34,388 nt of DNA. Source: JAAYAN01 sp964437215. GTDB taxonomy: Bacteria; Bacteroidota; Ignavibacteria; Ignavibacteriales; Melioribacteraceae. Each line of letters opens with the position of its first letter. The first letter of the stretch is position 1. The notes under the pieces were generated by a model, which saw only the letters and a program-made list of their open reading frames with translations, ran no database searches and was not told the origin of the DNA. The DNA lies in assembly GCA_964437215.1 (NCBI GenBank), contig CAYTFZ010000017.1, positions 1-34,388 of the forward strand, read 5' to 3'. Made by a program: the position numbers and the translations under genes. Of this stretch, positions 16,616-24,508 are shown piece by piece.

Positions 16616-17266
16616 TTATTCCAATATTCTTACTTTAGAACTGTTTACAACTTTCGCCTGAAAATATTTATTCCCTTGTGAAATAATTCTGATAACATCG
16701 CCAATACTGCCTTCTTCTTTTGCTTTTGCTTCAATAGTAACTTCAACATTGCCTTTAGAAACAACAGCATCAACTTTATCGTTAATCAGTACATCAGGAA
16801 TTTTTTCAAGCATATAAGGCTGAAGAATACTTCCTTGTTTTATATTTATCTTTGCTCTGGTTCCCTCAAGATTTTTTACATCAATTACCGCTGATGTGCT
16901 TAACTGTGCAACATCTTTTATTTCAATTTTAATATCGGAAGAAGAAATACTGCTTCGTTTTTCTATGTTTCCGGCGGCAACTGCAACCTTTGTATATATT
17001 TTTACTTTTAATGTAATTATGGACTGGGTATTTTTTTCTGGAAGAATTACAGGAAGATAAAAAAATCCGTTGCTGATTTTCGGTTTAACATCTTCGGAAA
17101 TTACTATTCTGTTTATATCTTTAATATCTTTCGGCGCCGATACTATTTCGTATTCAACACTTTCGTAATCCGAAAAATATTTTTTTAGATAATCGTGTAT
17201 TCCATCGGCATTATTTGACGGAAACATGAAGATTAAGAATAATATTACCCCGAAGAAATTAAACAT
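16616..17266 (-). CDS. flgA: P-ring assembly chaperone FlgA
   Basis: Periplasmic chaperone for P-ring formation. The 216-residue protein has an N-terminal signal peptide (MFNFFGVILFLIFMFPSNNA). It has a C-terminal SAF-type domain with VAVAAGNIEKRSSISSSDI and, near the end, EAKAKEEGSIGDVIRI, which are recurring FlgA features. It lies between flgG and flgH, a common order. No ordinary anomalies. Confidence 0.9.
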   Translation of the reverse strand: MFNFFGVILFLIFMFPSNNADGIHDYLKKYFSDYESVEYEIVSAPKDIKDINRIVISEDVKPKISNGFFYLPVILPEKNTQSIITLKVKIYTKVAVAAGNIEKRSSISSSDIKIEIKDVAQLSTSAVIDVKNLEGTRAKINIKQGSILQPYMLEKIPDVLINDKVDAVVSKGNVEVTIEAKAKEEGSIGDVIRIISQGNKYFQAKVVNSSKVRILE

Positions 17267-17269
17267 TTG

Positions 17270-18070
17270 TTATCCTCTCTTAAGGTTGTTTGCCATCGAC
17301 ATCATATTTTCAACGGTCTGAACGGTTTTAGAATTTATTTCGTAAGCGCGTTGGGCAGTAATCATTCCAATCATTTCCTCTACAATATCAACATTCGAAG
17401 ATTCCAGAAATCCTTGGCGCAGCTCGCCAAAACCTTCAAAGCCCGGTGTTCCTATAAGCGGAACGCCGGAAGTTTCGGTTTCAGCATAAAGGTTATCGCC
17501 TAATGCTTTTAATCCGCCGGGATTTACAAATTTTACCAAATCAATCTGCCCCATTTCAACTATATCGCCATTCGTTTGTGTTACTGTAATTCTTCCATCG
17601 GTTGAAACAGCAAATTCTCTTACATCGCTTGTAATTGTAAAGCCAGGTTCAAGAACATGTCCGTTTGTTGAAACGATTGTTCCGTCGGAGGACATTTTAA
17701 ATGAACCGTCGCGCGTGTAAACATAATTTCCGTCAGGTTTGCGAAGCTGGAAAAAACCATCACCGTAAATTGCCACATCATAAGCATTGCCGGTTGTCTG
17801 CAAATCGCCCTGCATAAATAATTTCTGTGTAGAACTTGGTTTTACACCTGTACCGACCTGTATTTTCGAATTCGGATTTTCAACAATTCCGGCAATATCA
17901 ATGTTTTTCGGATTAGCTGCAACTTCCTGATAAATCAGGTCCTTAAATTCAGCCCGGTTCTTTTTAAAACTTGTTGTGTTCATATTCGCAATATTGTTAG
18001 ATATCGTCTGAATATTTATCTGCTGAACATACATTCCCGATGCAGCAGTTCTTAAAGCTCTTGTAGGCAT
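17270..18070 (-). CDS. flgG: Distal rod protein FlgG
   Basis: Forms the distal part of the flagellar rod. At 266 residues it matches the family (about 260). It has the N-terminal rod/hook motif (TISNNIANMNTTSFKKNRAEF), the central GDGFFQLRKPDG and DGSFKMSSDGTIV segments, and the C-terminal helix SSNVDIVEEMIGMITAQRAYE. A strong ribosome binding site AAAAGGAG (18085-18078) precedes the ATG by seven bases, the best in this part of the train. No signal peptide, as expected for a type III-exported rod protein. Confidence 0.97.
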   Translation of the reverse strand: MPTRALRTAASGMYVQQINIQTISNNIANMNTTSFKKNRAEFKDLIYQEVAANPKNIDIAGIVENPNSKIQVGTGVKPSSTQKLFMQGDLQTTGNAYDVAIYGDGFFQLRKPDGNYVYTRDGSFKMSSDGTIVSTNGHVLEPGFTITSDVREFAVSTDGRITVTQTNGDIVEMGQIDLVKFVNPGGLKALGDNLYAETETSGVPLIGTPGFEGFGELRQGFLESSNVDIVEEMIGMITAQRAYEINSKTVQTVENMMSMANNLKRG

Positions 18071-18084
18071 AATTTATCTCCTTT

Positions 18085-18792
18085 TTATACTCTTCCTATT
18101 TCCTGGGCTTTGCTTAAAATAGTATCTATGCTTCCAACAATTTTTTGCGAAGCTTCAAAATCTTTATTTATTTGAATCATTGCCTGCATTTCGTGAATCG
18201 GGTTTACATTCGATTCTTCGATGTAACCCTGATAAATTTCGTAACTGTTTTCATCGGCAATTTGAATTTCGTCTGAAAGCAGACTGAAATTTTGATTCGG
18301 TTTTCTCTGCAGTATCGATTGATCGTGAACATCTGCAATCATAAGCTGATCAATTATAACTGTCCCCGATTTTATTTCGCCGTTTTTTGTAACAACCAGT
18401 GGTTCTTTCGATTCGAGTATGCTTTCGCTGATGTTTATTTCGCCGTTTTTGCTTAAAACTTTATAACCGTCTTCATTTACCAAATACCCTTCTTCGCTTA
18501 TCGAGAATTTTCCGTTATTGGTTAATTCTACTCCGTTTTCGGTTTTTATCATAAATAAACCTCTGCCTGTAATGGCAAGATCGAGAGGATTATTAGTTTC
18601 CACAAGCGAACCGGCTGTAAAATCCGTTATTTGTTTGTTTATCTGATTTTCTTCTTTTGCAATTATTTCGGCAAACGGAACTTCGCGTTTATATCCTGTT
18701 GTATTTATGTTGGCTAAATTATTAGCCACAATTTGAATACTGCGCATTCTTTGATATAAATGCTGACCTGCGTCGTATAATCCTTTAACCAT
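18085..18792 (-). CDS. flgF: Proximal rod protein FlgF
   Basis: Rod protein of 235 residues, close to the family length. The N-terminal motif QIVANNLANINTTGYKREV and the C-terminal run ESNVNPIHEMQAMIQINKDFE are typical. It precedes flgG, its usual neighbour, by 14 bases and follows a small 59-residue gene. Differences from FlgG in the centre (GRGLFMIKTENG) support FlgF over a second FlgG. Confidence 0.93.
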   Translation of the reverse strand: MVKGLYDAGQHLYQRMRSIQIVANNLANINTTGYKREVPFAEIIAKEENQINKQITDFTAGSLVETNNPLDLAITGRGLFMIKTENGVELTNNGKFSISEEGYLVNEDGYKVLSKNGEINISESILESKEPLVVTKNGEIKSGTVIIDQLMIADVHDQSILQRKPNQNFSLLSDEIQIADENSYEIYQGYIEESNVNPIHEMQAMIQINKDFEASQKIVGSIDTILSKAQEIGRV

Positions 18793-18802
18793 TTCAGTCT
18801 CT

Positions 18803-18982
18803 TTATTCTTTTTTTAGTAAGATAAACTTCAAAATACGTGCCGATACCGCATATATTTGGGAATTGAACGATCTGCTGCGTTGAAGAATATTCAACGATT
18901 CCTTTACAAATCCCGTATCTTTAAATCCCGGGATTGACCCTTCGATATGCTCAAGTATTTTCCGGTTCTTTTCGTATTTCAT
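18803..18982 (-). CDS. Small 59-residue protein between fliK and flgF
   Basis: I do not recognise this protein. The frame runs from ATG 18982 to TAA 18803 and encodes 59 residues that begin MKYEKNRKILEHIEGSIPGF. It is very basic (many Lys and Arg), likely mostly helical, with no signal peptide or membrane span. It fills the only otherwise unexplained stretch between fliK (ends 19002) and flgF (starts 18792), with 19 and 10 bases on either side, as expected for a real member of the operon. No strong ribosome binding site is visible. It could be a small regulator or chaperone; size and position do not prove FlgM. Confidence 0.55.
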   Translation of the reverse strand: MKYEKNRKILEHIEGSIPGFKDTGFVKESLNILQRSRSFNSQIYAVSARILKFILLKKE

Positions 18983-19001
18983 TTGTAAAACTTAGTTTTT
19001 T

Positions 19002-19911
19002 CTAAGCTTTTACATTAATTGAGCCAACAGAACCAAGCAAATTGCTATGTGATTGGGATAAAATTATGTTTACCGGAAGGTTAAAATACTGCGATAAACT
19101 TTGATTAAGGAGCTGAAGATTTTCGTATAAAAAAACGTCATTTTGCGATGGAAAACTAATTGACCCCACAATTTTATTATCAGATAAATTTACGATAAAA
19201 TTTTTATCCTCGTGCGATCCTGTAATTTTATTAATCAAACTATTTGTGCTTTTAACGATTTCCGAAGTAAATACAAGGCTTATTAGTTTATTTCGCTCGC
19301 GCAGAATAACAAAATCGCGCGAAAGACCGAATCGGTTATACACAGATTTTTGGACAATATACTTGCTGAAATCTTTGCTCAGCTCTGCATATATTCTACT
19401 GCCGGACGAATTTAGAACTTTTATTNNNNNNNNNNNNNNNNNNNNNNNNNNNNNNNNNNNNNNNNNNNNNNNNNNNNNNNNNNNNNNNNNNNNNNNNNNN
19501 NNNNNNNNNNNNNNNNNNNNNNNNNGATTTTACAAGCGGTTTATCGGATTTAATAATTTCTTCTACAAGCTTTTTAATCAACCCTGTATCTTCAAGATTT
19601 AATTTCGAAATTATTTCGGAAATAAATATTTGATTGAAATTTTTTGAACCGGCAAGATTATTAAGGAGAATTGTAAACGGATTCCGGCTGATTACTTTAC
19701 CGATAAGTTCATCGCCGGTTATTAGGTTAAGCGGCAGTTTTGTTTGAAACACAAATCCTTTTACAAGAATTTTATAAGTGTTGCTTATTTTATCTAATAT
19801 TTTAAAATCTACAAGCGAGTTTTCGGCTGGCAAAGAAACAAGCGGTTTTTGCGAAGGACTAAGGTTTTTTGAAATATCCGCAATAATCTGCGGTGTAATT
19901 CCCTGTATCAT
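19002..19911 (-). CDS. fliK: Probable flagellar hook-length control protein FliK, interrupted by an assembly gap
   Basis: Two open segments flank the 100-N gap. The upstream part (19911-19526) starts MIQGITPQIIADISKNLS and overlaps the preceding gene by four bases. The downstream part (19425-19002) is open from the gap edge to a TAG and contains IYAELSKDFSKYIVQKSV leading into a beta-rich C-terminal domain. The gap length is arbitrary, so frame and total length cannot be known. FliK is inferred from position before the rod genes, the poorly conserved N terminus and the C-terminal domain character; no diagnostic motif is certain. GTG 19343 could be misread as a start but lies inside the continuous frame. 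Confidence 0.55.
19426..19525. other. Assembly gap (100 Ns)
   Basis: Exactly 100 N characters, the standard placeholder for a scaffold join of unknown size. It breaks the fliK-like gene. Any reading frame drawn across it is meaningless. Confidence 1.
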
Positions 19912-20453
19912 TTATTTTGTTCATACAACAAATTTAATTTGGCAGCTAAATGAATTTCACCTTTTGATACTGATAATTTGCGGGCTATTTCGGTAATTGC
20001 CGCACCGTTTGGATCTATTTTTAATTTTCTTCCAAAAAGCGAAGTTCTTATTTTTTTTAATTTACTGTCCGAAATACTTCCTATTTTTTCTTCTCTCAAT
20101 CTTTTAATATTTTCCTTTAAATCTTTATTTCGCATTTTACTTAATTCTATTTTTCTTCTTCTTAATAAAACCACAATAGCTGCTAAAAATCCGGCGTTAA
20201 GCAGAACAATAATTTTCCAATTTATATAATTTATAATGTTGTAATTATATTCGGCTTTTTCAACCTGAACCGGCGCAGCTATTTTTATTTCGGGCTTGGG
20301 ATAATTTTCCGGATTTTTTCCGGTTTCTTCTGCTGTAATTATTGCAGCTTTGTCTTCAAGAAGTAGTTCAACGCAATCGTCATCTGCAAATTGCTGCGAA
20401 AAAATGATTGCTGTAAATGATACTAAAAGCGAAATAAATTTTATCTTTTTCAT
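19908..20453 (-). CDS. Membrane protein with helix-turn-helix-like tail
   Basis: A 181-residue protein of unknown function. It has a signal peptide (MKKIKFISLLVSFTAIIFSQQ), a short extracytoplasmic part and one membrane helix (about 78-97, IIVLLNAGFLAAIVVLL). A basic cytoplasmic stretch follows (about 98-140), with a C-terminal element ITEIARKLSVSKGEIHLAAKL. That element resembles the small EIA-x-x-x-x-x-S-x-x-E-x helix motif at the end of several flagellar-operon membrane proteins (DUF6115 and DUF2802 types). The match is by eye only. It overlaps the upstream kinase-like gene and the downstream fliK by four bases each, so it belongs to the operon. Confidence 0.7.
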   Translation of the reverse strand: MKKIKFISLLVSFTAIIFSQQFADDDCVELLLEDKAAIITAEETGKNPENYPKPEIKIAAPVQVEKAEYNYNIINYINWKIIVLLNAGFLAAIVVLLRRRKIELSKMRNKDLKENIKRLREEKIGSISDSKLKKIRTSLFGRKLKIDPNGAAITEIARKLSVSKGEIHLAAKLNLLYEQNK

Positions 20454-21757
20454 TGCCTTATTTTTCTCTTTAATGGAAAATTCATTGTTATTGACGAGCC
20501 TGCGGTATCGTAAGCTTCAATTAAATAATTACCTTCGTGCTTGTTCATCAGATTTTCGACAATGCGCAAATTAAGATCGGATGATTTAAACGAACTTTTA
20601 TTCTTTTCGGTATAAGGTTTTAAATTGGCTGTGGAAATCAATTTCAATATTATCTGATCGTTCTTGTATTTCGTCTGGACAATAATTCCGCCTTCACCTT
20701 TCGAATTAGCTTTAATAAGCCCGATAACATTTGTAAGAATCTGGAATATATAATTCTGATGGCTCAATACAGATGGAATATCCTGTTCAAAATCCATCAC
20801 AAGTTCAAAATTGTTATTCTCTAACGTGGATTTAACGAGGTTGTAATATTCGTTAATCGAGTCGTTAAGATTGCATGGCTGAATTTTTACATTCTTCTGA
20901 TTAAGATTTGAAAATTTCACTAACCTGCTAATCGAAGTATTAATTTTTGCAATCTGCGATTTTATTTTCTTTACATCGCTTTCATTGTTTTCGTTAACAA
21001 TCATATCAATCTGGCTTACAATAACCTGAAGCGGAGTCATTATATCTTCCACTATGCCTTCGGTAAGTTCGCCAATAGCAGCAAGCCTGAAATCGTTTGA
21101 TAATTTTGCCTGATAAGTCTGTACTTCCTCAATGGTTGTATTAAGTTTTATTTTAAGATTAATTTTATCGAGCTTCGAAAGAGTCTGGTTAAGAAGTATC
21201 TGGATTATCTGCTTATCAATGCTTGCAAAACTTTTATGAAATATTGAAGAAAGAATGGATAAAATCCCTTTCTTTTTATTATCCTCGAAAATTGGGAAAA
21301 TTATAAAATTTAGCTTAGAACCGCCGTTGTTCATACTTTTCAACTCGGGAATAATCATCGGTTTCTGGGTATCGAAAAGAACATTTAAAATACCTTCGCG
21401 GAAATAGTGGTTCATAGTTTCTTCGATATTATATTTGCTGTTCCCTACTTCGCTTAATTTAGATAAAGAACTGTCGAAAAACAGCAGACTTGCATCCTTT
21501 ATAGGAAGTATTCTTTTTAAGGAGAGCTTAAATTTTTCCGATATTTCCTGCGGATCTTTCAAATCAGCAATTTCACTTGAAAATGAAATCATATTCTGAA
21601 ACAGGTGCGCATATTTTTCGGTAAGCTTTGGAGAATTATTTTCCGTAGCAACCGCAGCAAACCTGATTTCATTATTATATTCATCGTTCGGACTGTAAGT
21701 CTGAAGAAGTTTATGAAACGGTTCGTAATCCGCATTATTTGTTTTTAATACTCTCAA
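20450..21757 (-). CDS. GAF-domain protein with degenerate histidine kinase core
   Basis: A 435-residue signalling protein. Residues about 60-200 look like a GAF domain. A HisKA-like segment follows, RLAAIGELTEGIVEDIMTPL, in which the phospho-acceptor His is replaced by E237. The ATPase part is also weak: an N-box-like NVIGLIKANSK is present, but no DxGxG motif can be found. It is therefore unlikely to be an active kinase and may act as a sensor or scaffold. The start is TTG at 21757 with AGGA seven bases upstream, one base after the preceding stop. Lying between two HDOD genes and fliK, it is probably part of motility control. Soluble, no membrane spans. Confidence 0.75.
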   Translation of the reverse strand: MRVLKTNNADYEPFHKLLQTYSPNDEYNNEIRFAAVATENNSPKLTEKYAHLFQNMISFSSEIADLKDPQEISEKFKLSLKRILPIKDASLLFFDSSLSKLSEVGNSKYNIEETMNHYFREGILNVLFDTQKPMIIPELKSMNNGGSKLNFIIFPIFEDNKKKGILSILSSIFHKSFASIDKQIIQILLNQTLSKLDKINLKIKLNTTIEEVQTYQAKLSNDFRLAAIGELTEGIVEDIMTPLQVIVSQIDMIVNENNESDVKKIKSQIAKINTSISRLVKFSNLNQKNVKIQPCNLNDSINEYYNLVKSTLENNNFELVMDFEQDIPSVLSHQNYIFQILTNVIGLIKANSKGEGGIIVQTKYKNDQIILKLISTANLKPYTEKNKSSFKSSDLNLRIVENLMNKHEGNYLIEAYDTAGSSITMNFPLKRKIRQ

Positions 21758-21758
21758 G

Positions 21759-22631
21759 TTAAATCCTGATATTATTTATTTCTTCAGTAAACAGATTTCT
21801 GTAGCTTTCTATAAATTCATCAAGATGCGCTGCATCCCGGAACTTCAAAGTTTGAATTATTGATTCATCAAGAACTATTGTCGAATCCCAATAGAAATTT
21901 CCTATCTGAAGTTTTTGAGTCATATAATCTGCTAAATGAACAACTGAAACCAGTTCTTTATTTTCAATAACCTTGCCAGGATAATGATGGTTAAAAACAG
22001 TCTCGCCTAAAGATTCCGGCAAGTTCCATTTTTTTGAAAGCAGCAACCCTATTTCCTGATGATCCATGCCCATTGCTTCTAATTCTGCCTGGAGAAAAGG
22101 GATATTTTCTTTTTCCACTCTTTCTATAATTTCCATAAAAGCCGAATGAAAATATTTATGTATAACAGGAATCCCAAGGTCGTGAAGCAGACCTGCAACA
22201 AATGCTTCGCCGCCAAATCTGTAACCGAGGTCTTCCGAAATTCTTTTTGCGGCATTTCCGGCAATAAGCGAATGTTTCCAGAAATCCTCCTGTTTCATAT
22301 TTTTATCGCTCTTGTTTTTAAAGGATTCTATCATCGAAAGAGCAACTACAATATTTTTAATATCCTGATAACCAATAATTAAAATTGCAAAATCGATTGT
22401 AGAAACCTTTCGCGGAAGACCGTATAAAGGCGAATTTGATATTGAAAGAATTTTAGTAGTAAGACCGGGATCCTTGCCAATAATTTTACTTAAAGCCTGA
22501 GTGTTGGTTGAAGGATCATCTAGCAACCGGGAAATTTCCATCATCATCCCTGATATTGCCGGAAGGTTATAAACATTAGCTATAACCTGTTCTGTTTTTT
22601 TTCTTTTCTCGTTAAGCTGCTGGTTATCCAT
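21759..22631 (-). CDS. HDOD-domain signalling protein (second copy)
   Basis: A 290-residue HDOD (HD-related output) protein, paralogous along its length to the gene just upstream. Shared runs include SPLYG-P-R-VSTIDFAI, GLLHDLGIPVI, HLADYMT and DEFIESYR. The HD pair (LLHDLG) and further His residues (DHQEIG, NHHYP) are retained, so metal binding is possible, though many HDOD domains are thought to act as binding modules. The ATG at 22631 is chosen over a GTG nine bases upstream. The gap to the first copy is about 20 bases. HDOD proteins are often linked to motility and type III gene control; a specific role is not known here. Confidence 0.85.
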   Translation of the reverse strand: MDNQQLNEKRKKTEQVIANVYNLPAISGMMMEISRLLDDPSTNTQALSKIIGKDPGLTTKILSISNSPLYGLPRKVSTIDFAILIIGYQDIKNIVVALSMIESFKNKSDKNMKQEDFWKHSLIAGNAAKRISEDLGYRFGGEAFVAGLLHDLGIPVIHKYFHSAFMEIIERVEKENIPFLQAELEAMGMDHQEIGLLLSKKWNLPESLGETVFNHHYPGKVIENKELVSVVHLADYMTQKLQIGNFYWDSTIVLDESIIQTLKFRDAAHLDEFIESYRNLFTEEINNIRI

Positions 22632-22650
22632 TATATTCACTTTTTTTTTG

Positions 22651-23532
22651 TTAAAAATTTATTGTTTCCAATTGCTGAGCAAAAACGCTGCGGTAACTTT
22701 CAATAAAATCTTCAAGATAATCTTCATCTCCAAGATTTAAAATATTTATTACTTCTTTATCGAAAACATAACCCTTATCCCAGTCAAAATCTCCAATACC
22801 AAGCCTTACAGTCATATAATCGGCAAGATGCACTATTGCGGCAAGACGGTTATCTCCATCCAATTCCGAAGGTTTATGATGAAACTGCACAACATCGGCA
22901 AGTATAGACGGAAGATTCCATCTTTCAACAAGAGAACGAGCAATTTCAGTATGGTTCCAACCTAAAACATTCGATTCGGCTTCAAGAAAACTTAAATTTT
23001 CTTTTTTTACTTTTTCAATGATTTCTAAATAATCCTTATTGAAATATTTATAAATAACAGGAATTCCTAAATCGTGCAGAAGTCCGCCAGTGAAAGCTTC
23101 GCCGCTAACAGGGTAGCCGATATCATCTGCTATTTTTTTGGCTGCAAATGCTGTAACAATAGAGTGATACCAATATTTTTTCTGTTCGAATTTTTTACTT
23201 CCGGCAGTTTTGAATGCTTCCATCATCGAAAGTGCAATTACAATATTTTTAATATGGTTAAAACCTAATATCACAATTGCAAAATCGATGGTGGAAACTC
23301 TGCGGGGAATACCGTAAAGCGGAGAATTTGCTACTGAAAGTATTTTTGTTACAAGTCCTTGATCCTGACTGATTATTTTACCAAGTTGCGAAGCGCTGGA
23401 AGAAGGATTGTCAATTACTTTTGTAATTTCGAAAATTACAATAGGAATTGTGGGCAGATTATAAACCGTGGAAAGTATTCTGCTCGCGCGGTTTTTCTTT
23501 TTTTCTAATATTTCCTGTTCCTGCTCATTCAT
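22651..23532 (-). CDS. HDOD-domain signalling protein (first copy)
   Basis: A 293-residue HDOD protein with a short Lys/Glu-rich N-terminal helix and the domain from about 20 to 240. Candidate metal ligands are H123, H153-D154 (LLHDLGIP), H194 (NHTEIA), H218-H219 and H235/D238 (VHLADYM). This is a fuller set than in many HDOD domains. No output domain is attached. It overlaps the fliA stop by eight bases, so it is translated with the late sigma factor, and is followed by a close paralogue, most simply a tandem duplication. It may bind or hydrolyse a nucleotide signal, but activity cannot be inferred. Confidence 0.87.
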   Translation of the reverse strand: MNEQEQEILEKKKNRASRILSTVYNLPTIPIVIFEITKVIDNPSSSASQLGKIISQDQGLVTKILSVANSPLYGIPRRVSTIDFAIVILGFNHIKNIVIALSMMEAFKTAGSKKFEQKKYWYHSIVTAFAAKKIADDIGYPVSGEAFTGGLLHDLGIPVIYKYFNKDYLEIIEKVKKENLSFLEAESNVLGWNHTEIARSLVERWNLPSILADVVQFHHKPSELDGDNRLAAIVHLADYMTVRLGIGDFDWDKGYVFDKEVINILNLGDEDYLEDFIESYRSVFAQQLETINF

Positions 23533-24151
23533 ACTTTTTGTTAAGCTTCATTTTCAATTCTTTCATTATTTTAGAGTGAATTTGAGAAACCCGGGAAATT
23601 GTAATGTTCAAAACTTCGGCTATTTCGTTATAGTTCAGATTTTCGTAGTAGTAAAGAGTTATAACAAGTCTGTCTCTTTCGTGCAGACTTTTTACCGCCT
23701 GAATAAGAAGTTCTTTCTGTTCGTCCTTTTGTAATATTTCATCGGGCTTTTCGGCATCGCTTGGAATAATATCGCTTAGCATATATCCGTCTTCATTGTC
23801 GTAAGGATTATTCAGCGATACATTTCTGTAACGCAATTCAGAATCCGGATTTTGATTATTCCGCGGCTTAATTTGCAATTTCCTCAGCTCGTCAATTATT
23901 TTCCCTCGTATCCTCTGTATAGCGTAGGTCTCGAACTTTGTCCCGTATTCGGGGTCAAATCTTTCTATGGCTTCGCTTAATCCCTCAATTCCGAACTGGA
24001 AATAATCCTTTTCGTCAACAATATTCAACTTCATAAATTTAGAATGATGGATAACATAATGAACCAGATTTGTGTAGTTAACCATAATTTGTTTTTTTGT
24101 ACTCGCATCCGGTTGTTCTTTGTACTTTGTCCATAAAGCCGAGTTATTCAT
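23525..24151 (-). CDS. fliA: Flagellar sigma factor FliA (sigma-28), short form
   Basis: Directs RNA polymerase to late flagellar promoters. Region 2 is clear (about 25-92; EKDYFQFGIEGLSEAIERFD, then FETYAIQRIRGKIIDELR). Region 4 is clear too (about 148-203, with the helix-turn-helix LNYNEIAEVLNITISRVSQIH). Between them there are only about 50 mostly polar residues, and the usual sigma region 3 cannot be found. The protein is 208 residues against about 240-260 for typical FliA. Region 3 normally reads the extended -10 and helps bind the anti-sigma FlgM. It starts eight bases inside the preceding 80-residue gene and is followed by HDOD genes. An exact GCCGATAA promoter at 5504-5511 supports an active sigma-28 in this organism. 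Confidence 0.9.
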   Translation of the reverse strand: MNNSALWTKYKEQPDASTKKQIMVNYTNLVHYVIHHSKFMKLNIVDEKDYFQFGIEGLSEAIERFDPEYGTKFETYAIQRIRGKIIDELRKLQIKPRNNQNPDSELRYRNVSLNNPYDNEDGYMLSDIIPSDAEKPDEILQKDEQKELLIQAVKSLHERDRLVITLYYYENLNYNEIAEVLNITISRVSQIHSKIMKELKMKLNKKYE

Positions 24152-24386
24152 TTTCTTTGCTTCCTACTATGTTTTCGTTTAAGTTTATATTTTTTCCTTT
24201 GGATACAGCTGTTTTGTTTATGGCTTTGATAAAGGCCAAAACGATAATCCCCAACAAAAGGGTTACAACAAAAAATAATATGAACGATCTGAATAAAACA
24301 TCTTCAATCATTAAGCCTTGCTGACTATAGAATATCACAGATAAAAAGAACACCAGAAGACCAAGATTTAAGACTATTTTATTCAT
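24144..24386 (-). CDS. Small two-helix membrane protein before fliA
   Basis: An 80-residue protein that I do not recognise. It has two hydrophobic segments (about 4-20 and 30-54) separated by a short polar loop, and a basic, Asn-rich C-terminal tail. A strong ribosome binding site (AAGGAGGG) precedes its ATG, the best in the window. It overlaps fliA by eight bases, so it is the first gene of the fliA unit, downstream of a sigma-54-like promoter. A role in membrane control of FliA, or simply in setting its translation, is speculative. Confidence 0.6.
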   Translation of the reverse strand: MNKIVLNLGLLVFFLSVIFYSQQGLMIEDVLFRSFILFFVVTLLLGIIVLAFIKAINKTAVSKGKNINLNENIVGSKENE

Positions 24387-24412
24387 TCACTCCCTCCTTT
24401 TGTATAAATATT

Positions 24413-24429
24413 TGCAAAGAATATACCAA
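24413..24429 (-). promoter_or_regulatory. Sigma-54-like promoter before the fliA unit
   Basis: On the minus strand the 17 bases TTGGTATATTCTTTGCA keep the invariant GG (24427-24426) and GC (24415-24414) at the required 10-base spacing, and the TTGCA of the -12 element. The middle of the -24 element is less well matched. The expected start would fall about 16 bases before the ATG at 24386. It lies in the only gap over 100 bases inside the flagellar train. An RpoN-dependent activator is not in this window. Confidence 0.5.
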
Positions 24430-24508
24430 AAACCATTCAGGTTGAATAATTAGAACAGCATAAGTTTTACAGCAATTTTTTTTGACATTAAAAATTATTG
24501 AAGGTGAG

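Noticed and set aside
19540..19560. TCCGATAA inside the fliK-like gene as a promoter
   Set aside because: One mismatch in the -10, but no -35 element, and it falls in coding sequence next to the gap.
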